A DNA stretch of 64,000 nucleotides from Rhizobium sp. Leaf453 (GCF_001425605.1 NZ_LMRG01000030.1:1-64000), one strand, 5' to 3'. Shown: positions 52,294 through 61,703, numbered from the stretch's first letter. The notes: a model not told the origin generated them from the sequence alone. Made by a program: numbers and translations.

Positions 52294-53175
52294 CTACAAG
52301 CTGATCAATGCCGTGCCGCAGACGGCTATGATCGCGCCGAGCCAGGCGGTCTTGGGCGGGGCGACGCCGGTGCGGAGCCAGACCATCGGCAGGATGACGA
52401 CGGGCGTCATCGATGACAGCGTCGAGACGATGCCGACATTGCCGCTGGCGAGGGCCGCCATCAGCAGCGACATGCCGAGTCCCGTCCCGAAGAAGGCCGA
52501 TCCCCATGCCAGCAGATGTGTTTTGGGCGCCACCGGTGAACGGTCCCTGAGAGCGGCGATCGGGAGCAGTGTCGCGGCAAGGAAGATGATCGCTGCGAAG
52601 CCGGCGCGCACGGCCATGGCCGTGAAAGGCTCGACGCCGGCAGCCATGGCGGGCCGGGCGCAGAGGCTGCCCAGCGCTTGTCCAATCGCGGTGATGACCC
52701 CGAAGCCGATGCCCATCCAAGGAATGCCTGTTGATGCCGATCGCGGCTGCGACGATGTCGGTATACCGATGGCAAACACGATGCCGGTCAGAACGAGAAC
52801 GACGCCAAGGCTTTGCTGGATGCTGACCGTTTCCCCGAGGACGAGGTAGCCGAGCAGCAGCGCAAACGGCGAGGTGAGCGAGAAGAGCAGCGCCGTGTTG
52901 CGGGCGCCAGCCGTGTAGATCGCCGCGAAATAGGTGGTGCTGGCTATGACGATGCCAAAACCGCTGGAGATCACCAGATAACCGAGTTGCCAGCCTTCCA
53001 GCGTGCGCCAGCCGCCAACGACAAGCGAAGCCGTCGCCGTCATCAGGAAGGAGGCCACCATCTGCCAGCGGGCCAGCCGGAACACGTTCACCCGACCCCG
53101 GAGTTCACCGATAAGCATGCTGCTTGTCGCGATACAGGTGGCTGCGGCGATGGCAAGGATTTCGGAAAGATACAT
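52294..53175 (-). CDS. EamA/DMT-superfamily transporter
   Basis: This is a protein of about 293 residues with about ten hydrophobic segments arranged as two EamA repeats of five. It starts MYLSEILAIAAATC. The start is uncertain: ATG 53175 lacks a clear ribosome-binding site, and a GTG at 53241 would add 22 residues. DMT transporters export amino acids, nucleosides or drugs; the substrate is unknown. It is convergent to the orphan antitoxin gene with a six-base gap. Confidence 0.82.
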   Translation of the reverse strand: MYLSEILAIAAATCIATSSMLIGELRGRVNVFRLARWQMVASFLMTATASLVVGGWRTLEGWQLGYLVISSGFGIVIASTTYFAAIYTAGARNTALLFSLTSPFALLLGYLVLGETVSIQQSLGVVLVLTGIVFAIGIPTSSQPRSASTGIPWMGIGFGVITAIGQALGSLCARPAMAAGVEPFTAMAVRAGFAAIIFLAATLLPIAALRDRSPVAPKTHLLAWGSAFFGTGLGMSLLMAALASGNVGIVSTLSSMTPVVILPMVWLRTGVAPPKTAWLGAIIAVCGTALISL

Positions 53176-53385
53176 GAGCAGGCCAATGTAGATGACAACG
53201 GCGTCATGCCACAAGCAGGGCTGCAACCCCAGTGAAATCACGAGCCGGAGAGGAGTTTTCGGAGAGGGCGAATGGCCGGTCTTTCGCTACTGCTACTATC
53301 ATGGATCGCGCCCGGTTTTTGTCTCTTAGAAATCTCCTCGTTTCAAGCCAAGATCACCTCGCTCTAGTTTCTTGGGGAGACTCTG

Positions 53386-53859
53386 ATGGAAAGCCATGAG
53401 CCTTTTTTGCGCGAGGCGATCGCGCTTTCGAAGTCTGCAGTGAATAACGGCGACGAACCGTTCGGTTCGGTACTGGTGAATAATGGCGAGGTCATCCTGC
53501 GGGCAGAGAACAGCGTTTTCACCGGTCACGACATGACGAACCATGCAGAGATGAATCTCGTCAAGCTCGCGGCAAAGCAGTATGACACCGCGTTCCTCGG
53601 AGACTGCACGCTCTATACCAGCACGGAGCCCTGCGCGATGTGCTCAGGGGCGATCTACTGGTCGGGAATCGGGCGGATGGTCTATGCCTGTTCAGAGACA
53701 CGGCTTGGCTAAATTGCCGGGATCGGGCTGGATGTGCCGAGCCGGTCGGTGCTTCAGACCGGCGCGCGCAAGGTCGAGGTCGTCGGTCCGACCGATCTTG
53801 AAGAGGAAGCCGCCAAGGTTCATCAGGAGTTCTGGCCGAAACATCTCGGCAAGGCATAG
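53386..53859 (+). pseudogene. Nucleoside/guanine deaminase with an in-frame stop
   Basis: The frame encodes a cytidine-deaminase-fold enzyme of 157 residues. The zinc site is intact: HAE in NHAEMNLV and PCAMC in TEPCAMCSGA. After residue 108 a TAA codon (53710-53712) interrupts the frame, and the same frame continues IAGIGLDVPSRSVLQTGARK to the natural-looking TAG at 53857-53859. One base change (for example GAA to TAA) would explain this. The truncated product keeps the active-site residues but lacks the C-terminal helices, so activity is doubtful. Sequencing error is the alternative. Confidence 0.8.
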
Positions 53860-53895
53860 AACAAGGGCATGATTGTTTGGCGCGAGTTGACGCGA

Positions 53896-54714
53896 TCAAC
53901 TCTGAGTCTGACTTTGTCCCTGCTGCTCGACCGTGACAGCGACCTTCAGCGCTTCTGTCGCAGAACCATGGATCAGGCCTGAGATCGGGGCGGCGTCGCG
54001 GTAGTCAAGCCCGCAGGCGATCCGGACATATCGATCATCCGGGCACATCTTGTTGGCGGCATCGAAGCCGACCCAACCGAGGCCGTTGAGGTGGACTTCG
54101 GCCCAGGCATGGCTTGCCGTCTGCTCCGATTGATCTTCGATCATCAGGTATCCGGAGACATAGCGGGCGGGCAGGCCGAGCGTGCGGGCGGCTGCGATCA
54201 TGATATGGGCATGATCCTGGCAGACGCCGCTCTTTTGCAGCAGCGCCTGCTCGGCCGTCGTTTCCGTCCCGGTCTCGCCCTGTCGGTATTCCACCGTTTC
54301 GGCAATCGTGCCCATCAGGGCATGCATCTTGGCAAGATCCGTGTCTCCGGCCATGGCCTTGGCAAGATTGCGGATCGGCTTCGTCATCTTGGTCAACGGC
54401 GTTTCGCGCAGGTAGAGCCAGAGCGGGGCATAGGACTGGTGGGCGCCATAGACGCCGGCGCGATCCTCGGTCTCCACCTCACCGGTCGCGACGATGCGGA
54501 TGGCCGTCTGGTCGCCATTGACGCTGACAAGGCTCACGCGATTGCCGAAGTGGTCGTCATAACCCACTTCCAGCTTGGCACCCTCGACGGATGTTTCCCA
54601 GCTGATGACCGTTTGCCCGGGCTGCGTCAGTGGCGTCAGGCGCAGGCGCTGCAGCGAATATTGCACCGGCTCGTCATAGGTATATTCGGTGGTGTGGCTG
54701 ATCTTCAGACGCAT
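53896..54714 (-). CDS. Transglutaminase-like cysteine protease-fold protein
   Basis: This is a 272-residue protein with an N-terminal bacterial transglutaminase-like domain (about residues 1-85) and a catalytic transglutaminase core. The triad is visible: cysteine in SGVCQDHAH, histidine in TASHAWAEV, aspartate in VGFDAANK. There is no signal peptide. It is the third gene of an operon with an alpha-E protein and a circularly permuted ATP-grasp protein, a conserved trio proposed to make or modify peptides. The substrate is unknown. Confidence 0.88.
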   Translation of the reverse strand: MRLKISHTTEYTYDEPVQYSLQRLRLTPLTQPGQTVISWETSVEGAKLEVGYDDHFGNRVSLVSVNGDQTAIRIVATGEVETEDRAGVYGAHQSYAPLWLYLRETPLTKMTKPIRNLAKAMAGDTDLAKMHALMGTIAETVEYRQGETGTETTAEQALLQKSGVCQDHAHIMIAAARTLGLPARYVSGYLMIEDQSEQTASHAWAEVHLNGLGWVGFDAANKMCPDDRYVRIACGLDYRDAAPISGLIHGSATEALKVAVTVEQQGQSQTQS

Positions 54715-54735
54715 TGGTTTCTCCCCATCCGAATC

Positions 54736-55680
54736 TCAGTAGAAGCGATAGCCGTCGGAGATTTCCTGTCCCAGACGGTTGTTATGACTGATGAAATTCT
54801 CGATATATTCGTGCAGCCCCTGGTCCATCACGTCCTTGATCGAGTGGCTGCGCAGTGACGACAACGTTTCTTCCGCCGTCACCTGCGCCGCATGGGTTTC
54901 GCCATACTCCCGGGCGAGATAACCAAGATTGCTCACGATCTTCTCATAGCAATAGGCAAGCGAGCGCGGCATGCGTCCGTTGAGGATCAGGAAGTCGGCG
55001 ATGTTGGACGGCTTGTATTCCGCCTCGTAGACCCAGCCGTACGACCTGTGCGCCGAGACGGAGCGCAGGATCGATTCCCACTGGACGTTGTCGATCGAGG
55101 AACCAACCTGCGACACCGCCGGCAACAGCACGTAATATTTCACGTCGAGGATGCGGGCCGTATTGTCGGCCCGTTCTATGAAGGTGCCTATGCGCGAGAA
55201 ATTGAAAATCTCGTTGCGCAGCATCGTCCCGTGGAAGGCGCCGCGGATCAGTCCAGCTCTGCGCTTGATGCCATCAATGACCTCGGGCAGTTCTGCCGCC
55301 TTGATACGGCGCGCCAGCATGTTCTTCAGATCCAGATAGCACTCATTGGTTGCTTCCCAGGTCTCCCGGGTCAGCGCGGTGCGAACCATGCGGGCATTGC
55401 TGCGACCGGCATCAATGCACGACATGACGCTGGACGGATTAGAGCGGTCACGGAGCAGAAAATCGATGGCGTCGGCGCTGGTCAGCTTGTCGTAGAGATC
55501 GTCATAGATATCGCGGACGCCGGAGCTTTGCAGGACGCCGTCCCAGTCATCCTCGGTGGCTTCCGAGCGCGTCAGCGACATGCGCAGGCCGGCATCGATC
55601 AGGCGGGCGCTGTTTTCGGCCCGCTCGATGTAACGGAACATCCAGTAGAGGCCGTTTGCAGTTCTTCCAAGCATGTGCAT
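54736..55680 (-). CDS. Alpha-E domain protein
   Basis: This is a 314-residue, almost all-helical protein of the alpha-E family, starting MLGRTANGLYWMFRYIERAENSAR after two residues. The family has no known activity on its own and is almost always encoded with an ATP-grasp protein, sometimes fused to it. Its start overlaps the stop of the ATP-grasp gene (ATGA), so the two are translationally coupled and probably form a complex. Confidence 0.9.
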   Translation of the reverse strand: MHMLGRTANGLYWMFRYIERAENSARLIDAGLRMSLTRSEATEDDWDGVLQSSGVRDIYDDLYDKLTSADAIDFLLRDRSNPSSVMSCIDAGRSNARMVRTALTRETWEATNECYLDLKNMLARRIKAAELPEVIDGIKRRAGLIRGAFHGTMLRNEIFNFSRIGTFIERADNTARILDVKYYVLLPAVSQVGSSIDNVQWESILRSVSAHRSYGWVYEAEYKPSNIADFLILNGRMPRSLAYCYEKIVSNLGYLAREYGETHAAQVTAEETLSSLRSHSIKDVMDQGLHEYIENFISHNNRLGQEISDGYRFY

Positions 55681-57089
55681 CAGTCCTCCAGAACCCAGGT
55701 ATCCTTGGTGCCGCCGCCCTGGCTGGAATTCACCACCAGCGAGCCGGCCTTCAGAGCCACGCGGGTGAGGCCACCCGGAATGATCTGCACCTTGTCTGAG
55801 ACGAGGACGTAGGGGCGAAGGTCCACATGGCGCGGAGCAATGCCCTTGTTGACGAGGATCGGCACTGTCGAGAGTGAGAGTGTCGGTTGAGCAATGTAGT
55901 TGGCAGGGCGTGCCTTCAGCTTTTCGGCAAAGAGCGCGCGTTCCTTCTTGGATGCTGTCGGCCCGACCAGCATGCCGTAGCCGCCGGATCCATGCACTTC
56001 CTTGACGACAAGGTCGGCGAGGTTATCGAGCACATATTGCAGGCTGTCGGCTTCCGAACAGCGCCAGGTCGGCACATTCTCGAGCAGCGCCTTGCGACCG
56101 GTATAGAATTCGACGATCTCCGGCATGTAGGAGTAGATCGCCTTGTCATCGCAGATGCCGGTGCCGGGCGCGTTGGCAATGGTAATGTTTCCGGCGCGAT
56201 AGACGTCCATGATGCCGGGAATGCCCAGCGCCGATTCCGGCTTGAAGGTCAGCGGATCGAGATAATCGTCGTCAACGCGGCGGTAGAGCACGTCGATCGC
56301 CTCGTAGCCGCGCGTCGTGCGCATCTTTACCTTGCCGTCGATAACACGCAGGTCCGAGCCTTCGACCAGTTCGACACCCATCATGTCGGCGAGGAAGGCA
56401 TGTTCGTAGTAAGCGGAATTGTAGATGCCGGGTGTGAGCACGGCGACGCGCGGTTTGCCCTCGCAGCCCGGAGGGGCAAGGGATGCAAGGCTGTGGCGCA
56501 GCAGGTAGGGATAATTTTCGACCGGGCGCACCCGGTTCTGATGGAAGAGTTCCGGGAACATCTGCATCATCGTCTCGCGGTTTTCCAGCATATAGCTGAC
56601 ACCGGACGGCGTACGGGCATTGTCTTCGAGAACGTAGAACTGGTCTTCGCCGGTGCGCACGATGTCCGTGCCGACGATATGGGTGTAGACGCCGCCCGGT
56701 GGACGGAAGCCGATCATCTGCGGCAGGAAGGCGACGTTGCGCTCGATCAGTTCGCGCGGGATGCGCCCGGCCTTGATGATTTCCTGCTTGTGGTAGATGT
56801 CGTCGAGGAAGGCGTTGAGGGCGATGACCCGCTGTTCGATACCCTGTGCGAGCTTGCGCCATTCACGGCCGGAAATGATGCGCGGGATCAGGTCGAAGGG
56901 GATGAGCTTTTCGGAACTGTCTGCATGTCCGTAGACCGCGAAGGTGATACCCGTCTTGCGGAAGATATTTTCGGCCTCTTTCGATTTTGCAATCAGGCGG
57001 GTCCGGTCCTGGCTAGCGTACCAATCATTATAAGTCGAGTAAGGCTGGCGCGGGCTATTGTCCGCATTCATCATTTCGTCAAATGCCAA
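55680..57089 (-). CDS. Circularly permuted type-2 ATP-grasp protein
   Basis: This is a 469-residue ATP-grasp enzyme of the circularly permuted type 2. Such enzymes form amide or peptide bonds using ATP. Diagnostic segments are PLTFKPESALGIPGIMD, GNITIANAPGTGICDDK and VVKEVHGSGGYGMLVGP. The protein has no signal peptide. It is the first gene of the three-gene operon with alpha-E and transglutaminase-like genes. The pathway product is not known; the peptide-modification idea comes from comparative genomics of the family. Confidence 0.9.
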   Translation of the reverse strand: MAFDEMMNADNSPRQPYSTYNDWYASQDRTRLIAKSKEAENIFRKTGITFAVYGHADSSEKLIPFDLIPRIISGREWRKLAQGIEQRVIALNAFLDDIYHKQEIIKAGRIPRELIERNVAFLPQMIGFRPPGGVYTHIVGTDIVRTGEDQFYVLEDNARTPSGVSYMLENRETMMQMFPELFHQNRVRPVENYPYLLRHSLASLAPPGCEGKPRVAVLTPGIYNSAYYEHAFLADMMGVELVEGSDLRVIDGKVKMRTTRGYEAIDVLYRRVDDDYLDPLTFKPESALGIPGIMDVYRAGNITIANAPGTGICDDKAIYSYMPEIVEFYTGRKALLENVPTWRCSEADSLQYVLDNLADLVVKEVHGSGGYGMLVGPTASKKERALFAEKLKARPANYIAQPTLSLSTVPILVNKGIAPRHVDLRPYVLVSDKVQIIPGGLTRVALKAGSLVVNSSQGGGTKDTWVLED

Positions 57090-57437
57090 CGGTGTGGTCC
57101 CCTTTTTTTGTCATTTGAGTACAACAACAGGGGCAATGCAAGAACCATGCACGTTTTGGGGCAAAAGAAATTCCGGCGCTGGATCGCCGCTTTTTTTTGC
57201 CAATAGAGACCATTTTGCCGATTTATCATGCGGTTTTGCCTGTCCTGCTTTCGGCTTTCCGGAAAATCGTGGCGGCGACGGCAGGAGGTGGTGGCGAAGT
57301 CACAGCACCGTTGCCTGTTTTATGGGCGAATATGAATTTGTCTCGGTTACGATAAATATCAGGAATTTTGTTTTGACCATCAATGACGGGCGCTCTATCG
57401 CAATCCCCGATCACGACATCGTACCGGGAAGCCCCGC
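57090..57437. other. 348-bp divergent region between the ATP-grasp operon and an EamA gene
   Basis: The region is less GC-rich than its surroundings and holds several T-runs (57101-57107, 57190-57197). A possible 39-codon leader frame (57322-57441) starts ATG and ends with TGA overlapping the EamA start codon (ATGA), suggesting coupled translation, but its sequence has no recognisable family. No perfect palindrome or stress promoter was found. Confidence 0.5.
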
Positions 57438-58328
57438 ATGACCCTCGACCGCCTGGCCCCGGCCATTTTCGTCCTTCTCTGGTCGACCGGATGGGTGATC
57501 GCGAAATATGCCCATATTTATGCCGATCCGCTGACTTTTCTGGTCCTGCGCTATATCTTCGCGACGCTGTTGTTCGTCGGTTTCTGTCTGGCGACGGGCG
57601 CTGCATGGCCGAAAAGTTGGGTTGCGGTCGGGCATGCCATGGTATCCGGCATTTTCCTGCACGGCCTTTATCTCGGCGCGGTCTGGTGGTGCATCGGGCA
57701 GGGCGTGCCGGCAGCGATTTCGGGGATCATTGCGGGGCTGCAGCCGCTGATGACGGCCGCCGTAGCGCCAGCCTTGCTGGGTGAAAACCTGTCAGGCCAG
57801 CAGAAGTTTGGGTTGATTCTCGGCTTCCTCGGCATCGGGCTCGCCGTGCTGCCCAAAGTGCTGGCCATCGACAGCGGTGCAACGCCGATCCATCTGTTTC
57901 CCGTCATCGTCAATGTGCTCGGCATGGCGGCGGTGACCTACGGCACGATCCACCAGAAGCGCCATTTGCAGGGCGGCGACATCCGCACCACAGCGACGCT
58001 GCAATATATCGGTGCGCTGATTGTCACGCTGCCGGCCGCATTGCTGCTGGAGGATATACGTGTCGTCTGGAACGTCCATCTGTTCATGGCGTTGGGCTGG
58101 GCGGTGCTGGGCCTTTCGATGGGCGCGGTCGTCCTGCTGCTGTACCTGATCCGGCGCGGACAGGTGTCGCGAGCGGCATCCTTGATCTATCTGGTGCCAC
58201 CGCTCGCTGCGATCCAGGCCTGGCTGTTCTTCGACGAGGCCCTGACGACGCCGATGATCATCGGAACCTTCATCGCGGTTGCGGGCGTCTACCTGACCAA
58301 CCGCAAACCCGCGCCGACCAACGTTTAG
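57438..58328 (+). CDS. EamA/DMT-superfamily transporter
   Basis: This is a 296-residue inner-membrane protein with about ten hydrophobic segments in two EamA repeats (first starting APAIFVLLWSTGWVIAKYA). The second repeat includes YLIRRGQVSRAASLIYLVPPLAA, a common DMT motif. The substrate is unknown; metabolite export is most likely. It shares its upstream region with the divergent ATP-grasp operon, though co-function is not implied. Confidence 0.85.
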   Translation: MTLDRLAPAIFVLLWSTGWVIAKYAHIYADPLTFLVLRYIFATLLFVGFCLATGAAWPKSWVAVGHAMVSGIFLHGLYLGAVWWCIGQGVPAAISGIIAGLQPLMTAAVAPALLGENLSGQQKFGLILGFLGIGLAVLPKVLAIDSGATPIHLFPVIVNVLGMAAVTYGTIHQKRHLQGGDIRTTATLQYIGALIVTLPAALLLEDIRVVWNVHLFMALGWAVLGLSMGAVVLLLYLIRRGQVSRAASLIYLVPPLAAIQAWLFFDEALTTPMIIGTFIAVAGVYLTNRKPAPTNV

Positions 58329-58374
58329 GCGCGGCGGCGCGGGCAAATACGTGAACGGAGTGGCAGCGGCGTGC

Positions 58375-58605
58375 TCAGGCGGCTGCGCCGTGGGCCGGGC
58401 CTTCTTCCTTGACTTCGCGCGGTGTCGGCGAAGTGATGACACCATGATCCGGATCATGTACGTCCTGGCCCTTCGAGCCGTCTGCCGCTTTCGGAAGCTC
58501 CCGGGCCTTGCTGTCGCGTTGCGTGTCGCGCAGGCGGGTTGCTTCGTCGATCAGGGTGGTCAGTTCGTCTTCGGAGAAGTCGGAAAGGTCAAACGTCTTG
58601 GCCAT
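58375..58605 (-). CDS. Unrecognised 76-residue soluble protein
   Basis: I do not recognise the family beyond similar small rhizobial proteins. The N-terminal third is an acidic helix (FDLSDFSEDELTTLIDEATRL), and the rest is charged and probably disordered (GQDVHDPDHGVITSPTPRE). GGAG lies seven bases before ATG 58605. It is convergent to the EamA gene and downstream of the helicase gene on the same strand but separated by a terminator. No stress promoter was found upstream. Confidence 0.65.
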   Translation of the reverse strand: MAKTFDLSDFSEDELTTLIDEATRLRDTQRDSKARELPKAADGSKGQDVHDPDHGVITSPTPREVKEEGPAHGAAA

Positions 58606-58701
58606 GATGGTCTCCTTTGGCGCGTTGATTTCCAAGGGTAAACGCGCGACGTCCGAAATCGACCAAGGCAGCGCGTATTTTTTTAGAATCGGCAGCCAAA
58701 G

Positions 58702-58728
58702 AAAAACGGCGGGATTTTCATCCCGCCG
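58702..58728 (-). terminator. Terminator of the RhlE-type helicase gene
   Basis: CGGCGGGAT and ATCCCGCCG form a perfect 9-bp stem with a TTTC loop (58707-58728). On the minus strand a T-run (TTTTTC) follows, so it ends transcription of the helicase gene, whose stop codon is 33 bases upstream. Confidence 0.9.
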
Positions 58729-58760
58729 CTGCAATTCAGCAATCATGCTTGCGAAAAGGC

Positions 58761-60302
58761 TTACGCCTCGTCGCGGCGCTGGCCGTTGGCGCGCTTGCGC
58801 TGAGTGTGGGCTCCGGGGCCGGTGGCTTCGCGGTTCTGGTTGGCGCCGCCATGATTGCGGTTGCGCCATTCGCCCTGCTTCTGGCCAGGACGTCCGTTGC
58901 GGTTGCCGCCGGGACGCTTGGCGAGTGCCTGCTCGTGGGCTGCCTGTGCGGCCGGACCCTGGCCCTTGCGATGCTGCTTCTTCTGCTGGTTGTCGCCAAC
59001 CAGAAGATCGTCACCCGCAAACGGGCTCGGTGCCGCACGTTCGGCGCGATGCACGTTGTCGCTGCCGCCCTGCGGACGCGGACGGCGTTCGTTATGGCCG
59101 TTGCCGGCCGGACGCGAGGCGTTGCGTGCGCCATTGCCGCCGCGCGCACCCTTCGGACGGGCGCGATCGGCCGGAACTTCGCCGCTGGCAACCTCGATCT
59201 CGATGTTCATCAGGCGTTCGATATCGCGCAGCAGGCGGATTTCGTCCGGTGCGCAGAAGGCAATCGCGATGCCGTCGCGGCCGGCGCGGGCGGTACGACC
59301 GATACGGTGAACGTAGGCGTCCGGAACTTCCGGCAGGTCGTAGTTGTAGACGTGCGTGACGCCGGGGATGTCGATGCCGCGGGCAGCAACGTCGGTGGCG
59401 ACCAGAACGCGGGTTTCGCCATCACGGAAGGCCTTCAGGGCACGCTCGCGCTGACCCTGGCTCTTGTTGCCGTGGATCGAGGCGACGGAGAAGCCGACAT
59501 GGTCGAGATGCTTCATCAGCTTTTCGGCGCCGTGCTTGGTGCGCGAGAAAACCATGGCGCGGCCATCCGGGTTTTCGGTCAGCGTCTTCTTCAGGATTTC
59601 GGTCTTCTGGCTGGCGCCCTGAACGAAGTGAACATACTGCTCGACCTTGTCGGCAGCCTTGCCCGGAGGCGTGACTTCGACGCGCTTCGGCGTGCTCAGG
59701 TATTCGGCGGCAAGTTCTGCGATCGCCTTCGGCATGGTGGCCGAGAACAAGAGCGTCTGGCGGTTCTTCGGAACCAGCTTGGAAATCTTCCGCAGGTCGT
59801 GAATGAAGCCGAGGTCTAGCATCTGGTCGGCTTCGTCGAGAACGAGGTAGCGCGCCTGGGTGAGGGTGACGGCCTTGCGGGCAACCAGGTCGAGCAGACG
59901 GCCGGGGGTGGCGACGAGGATGTCGGTGCCGCGGGCCAGCTGTTCGGACTGCTTGTTGATCGAGGCGCCGCCGACGACGGTCACGACCTTGATCGGCGTC
60001 TTCTTCACGAAGCCCTTCAGGTTGTCGGCGATCTGGTTCACCAGTTCGCGCGTCGGGGCGAGGATAAGGGCGCGGATGTTGCGCGGGTCGGGACGCTTGC
60101 CATCCGCCATCATCTTTTCGATCATCGGCAGGCCGAAAGCGGCCGTCTTGCCGGTGCCGGTCTGGGCGAGACCGATCAGGTCATGGCCTTCCATGACAAG
60201 CGGAATGGCTTGGGCCTGGATCGGCGTCGGCGTTTCGAACCCGAGGGAGGAGAGGGTCGAAAGCACGTGCTCGGAGAGGCCAAGGTCTTTGAAAGTGGTC
60301 AA
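58761..60302 (-). CDS. rhlE: DEAD-box RNA helicase (RhlE-type)
   Basis: This is a 513-residue ATP-dependent RNA helicase. The core (about residues 1-370) shows the Q motif FETPTPIQAQAIP, motif I AQTGTGKT, motif II VLDEADQ, motif III FSATMP and motif VI HRIGRTARAGR. The tail (about 375-513) is rich in arginine, glycine, asparagine and glutamine, as in RhlE and other cold-adaptation helicases. I place the start at TTG 60302 because AAAGG precedes it and the conserved protein begins there; no ATG is suitably placed. It helps unwind RNA during ribosome assembly or cold shock. Confidence 0.88.
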   Translation of the reverse strand: MTTFKDLGLSEHVLSTLSSLGFETPTPIQAQAIPLVMEGHDLIGLAQTGTGKTAAFGLPMIEKMMADGKRPDPRNIRALILAPTRELVNQIADNLKGFVKKTPIKVVTVVGGASINKQSEQLARGTDILVATPGRLLDLVARKAVTLTQARYLVLDEADQMLDLGFIHDLRKISKLVPKNRQTLLFSATMPKAIAELAAEYLSTPKRVEVTPPGKAADKVEQYVHFVQGASQKTEILKKTLTENPDGRAMVFSRTKHGAEKLMKHLDHVGFSVASIHGNKSQGQRERALKAFRDGETRVLVATDVAARGIDIPGVTHVYNYDLPEVPDAYVHRIGRTARAGRDGIAIAFCAPDEIRLLRDIERLMNIEIEVASGEVPADRARPKGARGGNGARNASRPAGNGHNERRPRPQGGSDNVHRAERAAPSPFAGDDLLVGDNQQKKQHRKGQGPAAQAAHEQALAKRPGGNRNGRPGQKQGEWRNRNHGGANQNREATGPGAHTQRKRANGQRRDEA

Positions 60303-60602
60303 TGTAGTACCTTTATCGGGGGCGCAAAACGAACATCGCCGGAACTGCACCATGCGGTTCCGGTTTCGCTTCGCGTCAAGAACCCCGCGTGATTTGGGAA
60401 CTTGTGGGTTGATTAAGCTGTCTGCGCTGCATTTTGCCACGTTTGGCAAAACATTTCTGGGTGCGCTTATCCTTCGTTACGGATCGGTTGATCCCGCAGG
60501 GCTCGCTCACGCGGCGGCCAGAAGGTGACGCTGCGCCTCATGTCGTTGTTTTCCCGTCAAAAGTCAAGGGATAGTTTTCGCAGATGCGAACACGATGGCG
60601 TG
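60303..60602. other. 300-bp region upstream of the helicase gene
   Basis: This stretch holds the helicase leader and the 3' side of the AlkD-like gene. CCGGAAC (60339-60345) and GTTCCGG (60357-60363) form a 7-bp stem in the helicase leader, close to its TTG start. At 60432-60451 TTTTGCCA and TGGCAAAA form a perfect 8-bp inverted repeat with a 4-base centre, a candidate operator. I saw no gene in it. Confidence 0.6.
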
Positions 60603-61703
60603 CTAGTTCATGGTGAGCGTGAAATCGCCACCGGCCAGAACCGCGCCGTTGACGAGGATCTCGACGCGGTGGGCGCCGGGGTAATATTGCCGGGTGGTGA
60701 TGGCGCGCATGGCGTGGCTGCGCGCCATCACAAGCGTTTTGCCGGGCTTCAGCGTCAGGCTCTTCCACTTGAAGACTTTCGGCGCCAGGGTGCCATTGGC
60801 TTTCTGGTGATGGACGGCATAGTCGATCATCAACTGTTGCGGCGCAGCATTTTCATTGGTGAGGGACAGGGAGAAGGCGAGGGCGCCACCGAACATGACA
60901 ACTTCGGTATCGACGGCCAGGACCGCGCTGATACCGGAACTCGGGGCGAAGCCGAAATTGGCGAGCGCGGTAGTATCGCCTTTTTTCAACAAGGTGCGTG
61001 AGGCGTGCCGCAGCAACTGTTTTCGTTCCGGTGAAGCACCGCCGATATGTTCGCCGACAAAAGCGGCGACCAGTGCCGGATGATCCTTGGCGATATCGTT
61101 CAAGCTGTTGGCGATCGAGCGGCGGACATAGTCTTGCGGGTCATCGAGCAGGGCAGTGAGGATCGGCAGGATCGGCTGTGGATCGCGCATCAGGGCCGGC
61201 AGACGCATGGCCCAGGGCAGGCGGGGGCGGGTGCCTTCGCTCGCAAGCCGGCGAACATGGTGGTTGGGATGAGATGCCCATGTGCCGATCGTCTTCAGTG
61301 CGCGATCCTGATCGGCATGGATGAAGGGGCGGATGCCGAACTCGGCGGTGAAATGCGGTGTGAGTTTTTTGAGCAGTTCGAGCGACAGATCGAAATGGCC
61401 GAGGCCTTTCTGCGCCACGAACTGGCTGACCGGCAGCAGCGCCCAGCCGGTGATGCCGGTGCGTCTGTCCTGCGGCAGGCTGGCGGAGAGGATGGCGGCG
61501 GCCTGTTCGAAATCATCAGGCAGGGTTTCTACGAGCGCATCTCGAATCTGCAGCGCACGCTGCATCAGTTCCAGTTGATTGATGTCTTTACTTGCCAGTT
61601 TGACAAACCGATCCCTGTCGAAGCCGGAGAATTGTTCCGCGACATTTCCCGCCATGGACAGGATAAGGGCAGGGTGGAGCAGGTTTTTCAGCGGTTCAGG
61701 CAT
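60603..61703 (-). CDS. AlkD-like DNA alkylation repair (HEAT-repeat) protein
   Basis: This is a 366-residue protein of HEAT-like helical repeats. The AlkD-type region runs from about residue 1 to 245, with paired aromatic and charged motifs such as HPNHHVRRLASEGTRPRLPW and DDPQDYVRRSIANSLND. The last 120 residues are a separate beta-rich domain (FSLSLTNENAAPQQLMIDYAVHH) not found in classical AlkD. ATG 61703 starts the conserved part; a longer frame upstream lacks conserved character. It probably excises alkylated bases, but glycosylase activity cannot be confirmed from sequence. Confidence 0.8.
   Translation of the reverse strand: MPEPLKNLLHPALILSMAGNVAEQFSGFDRDRFVKLASKDINQLELMQRALQIRDALVETLPDDFEQAAAILSASLPQDRRTGITGWALLPVSQFVAQKGLGHFDLSLELLKKLTPHFTAEFGIRPFIHADQDRALKTIGTWASHPNHHVRRLASEGTRPRLPWAMRLPALMRDPQPILPILTALLDDPQDYVRRSIANSLNDIAKDHPALVAAFVGEHIGGASPERKQLLRHASRTLLKKGDTTALANFGFAPSSGISAVLAVDTEVVMFGGALAFSLSLTNENAAPQQLMIDYAVHHQKANGTLAPKVFKWKSLTLKPGKTLVMARSHAMRAITTRQYYPGAHRVEILVNGAVLAGGDFTLTMN

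Noticed and set aside
60341-60365. GGAAC-N16-GGTT in the helicase leader as an EcfG promoter
   Set aside because: It reads away from the helicase gene, the -10 is off consensus, and the GGAAC is one arm of the hairpin.
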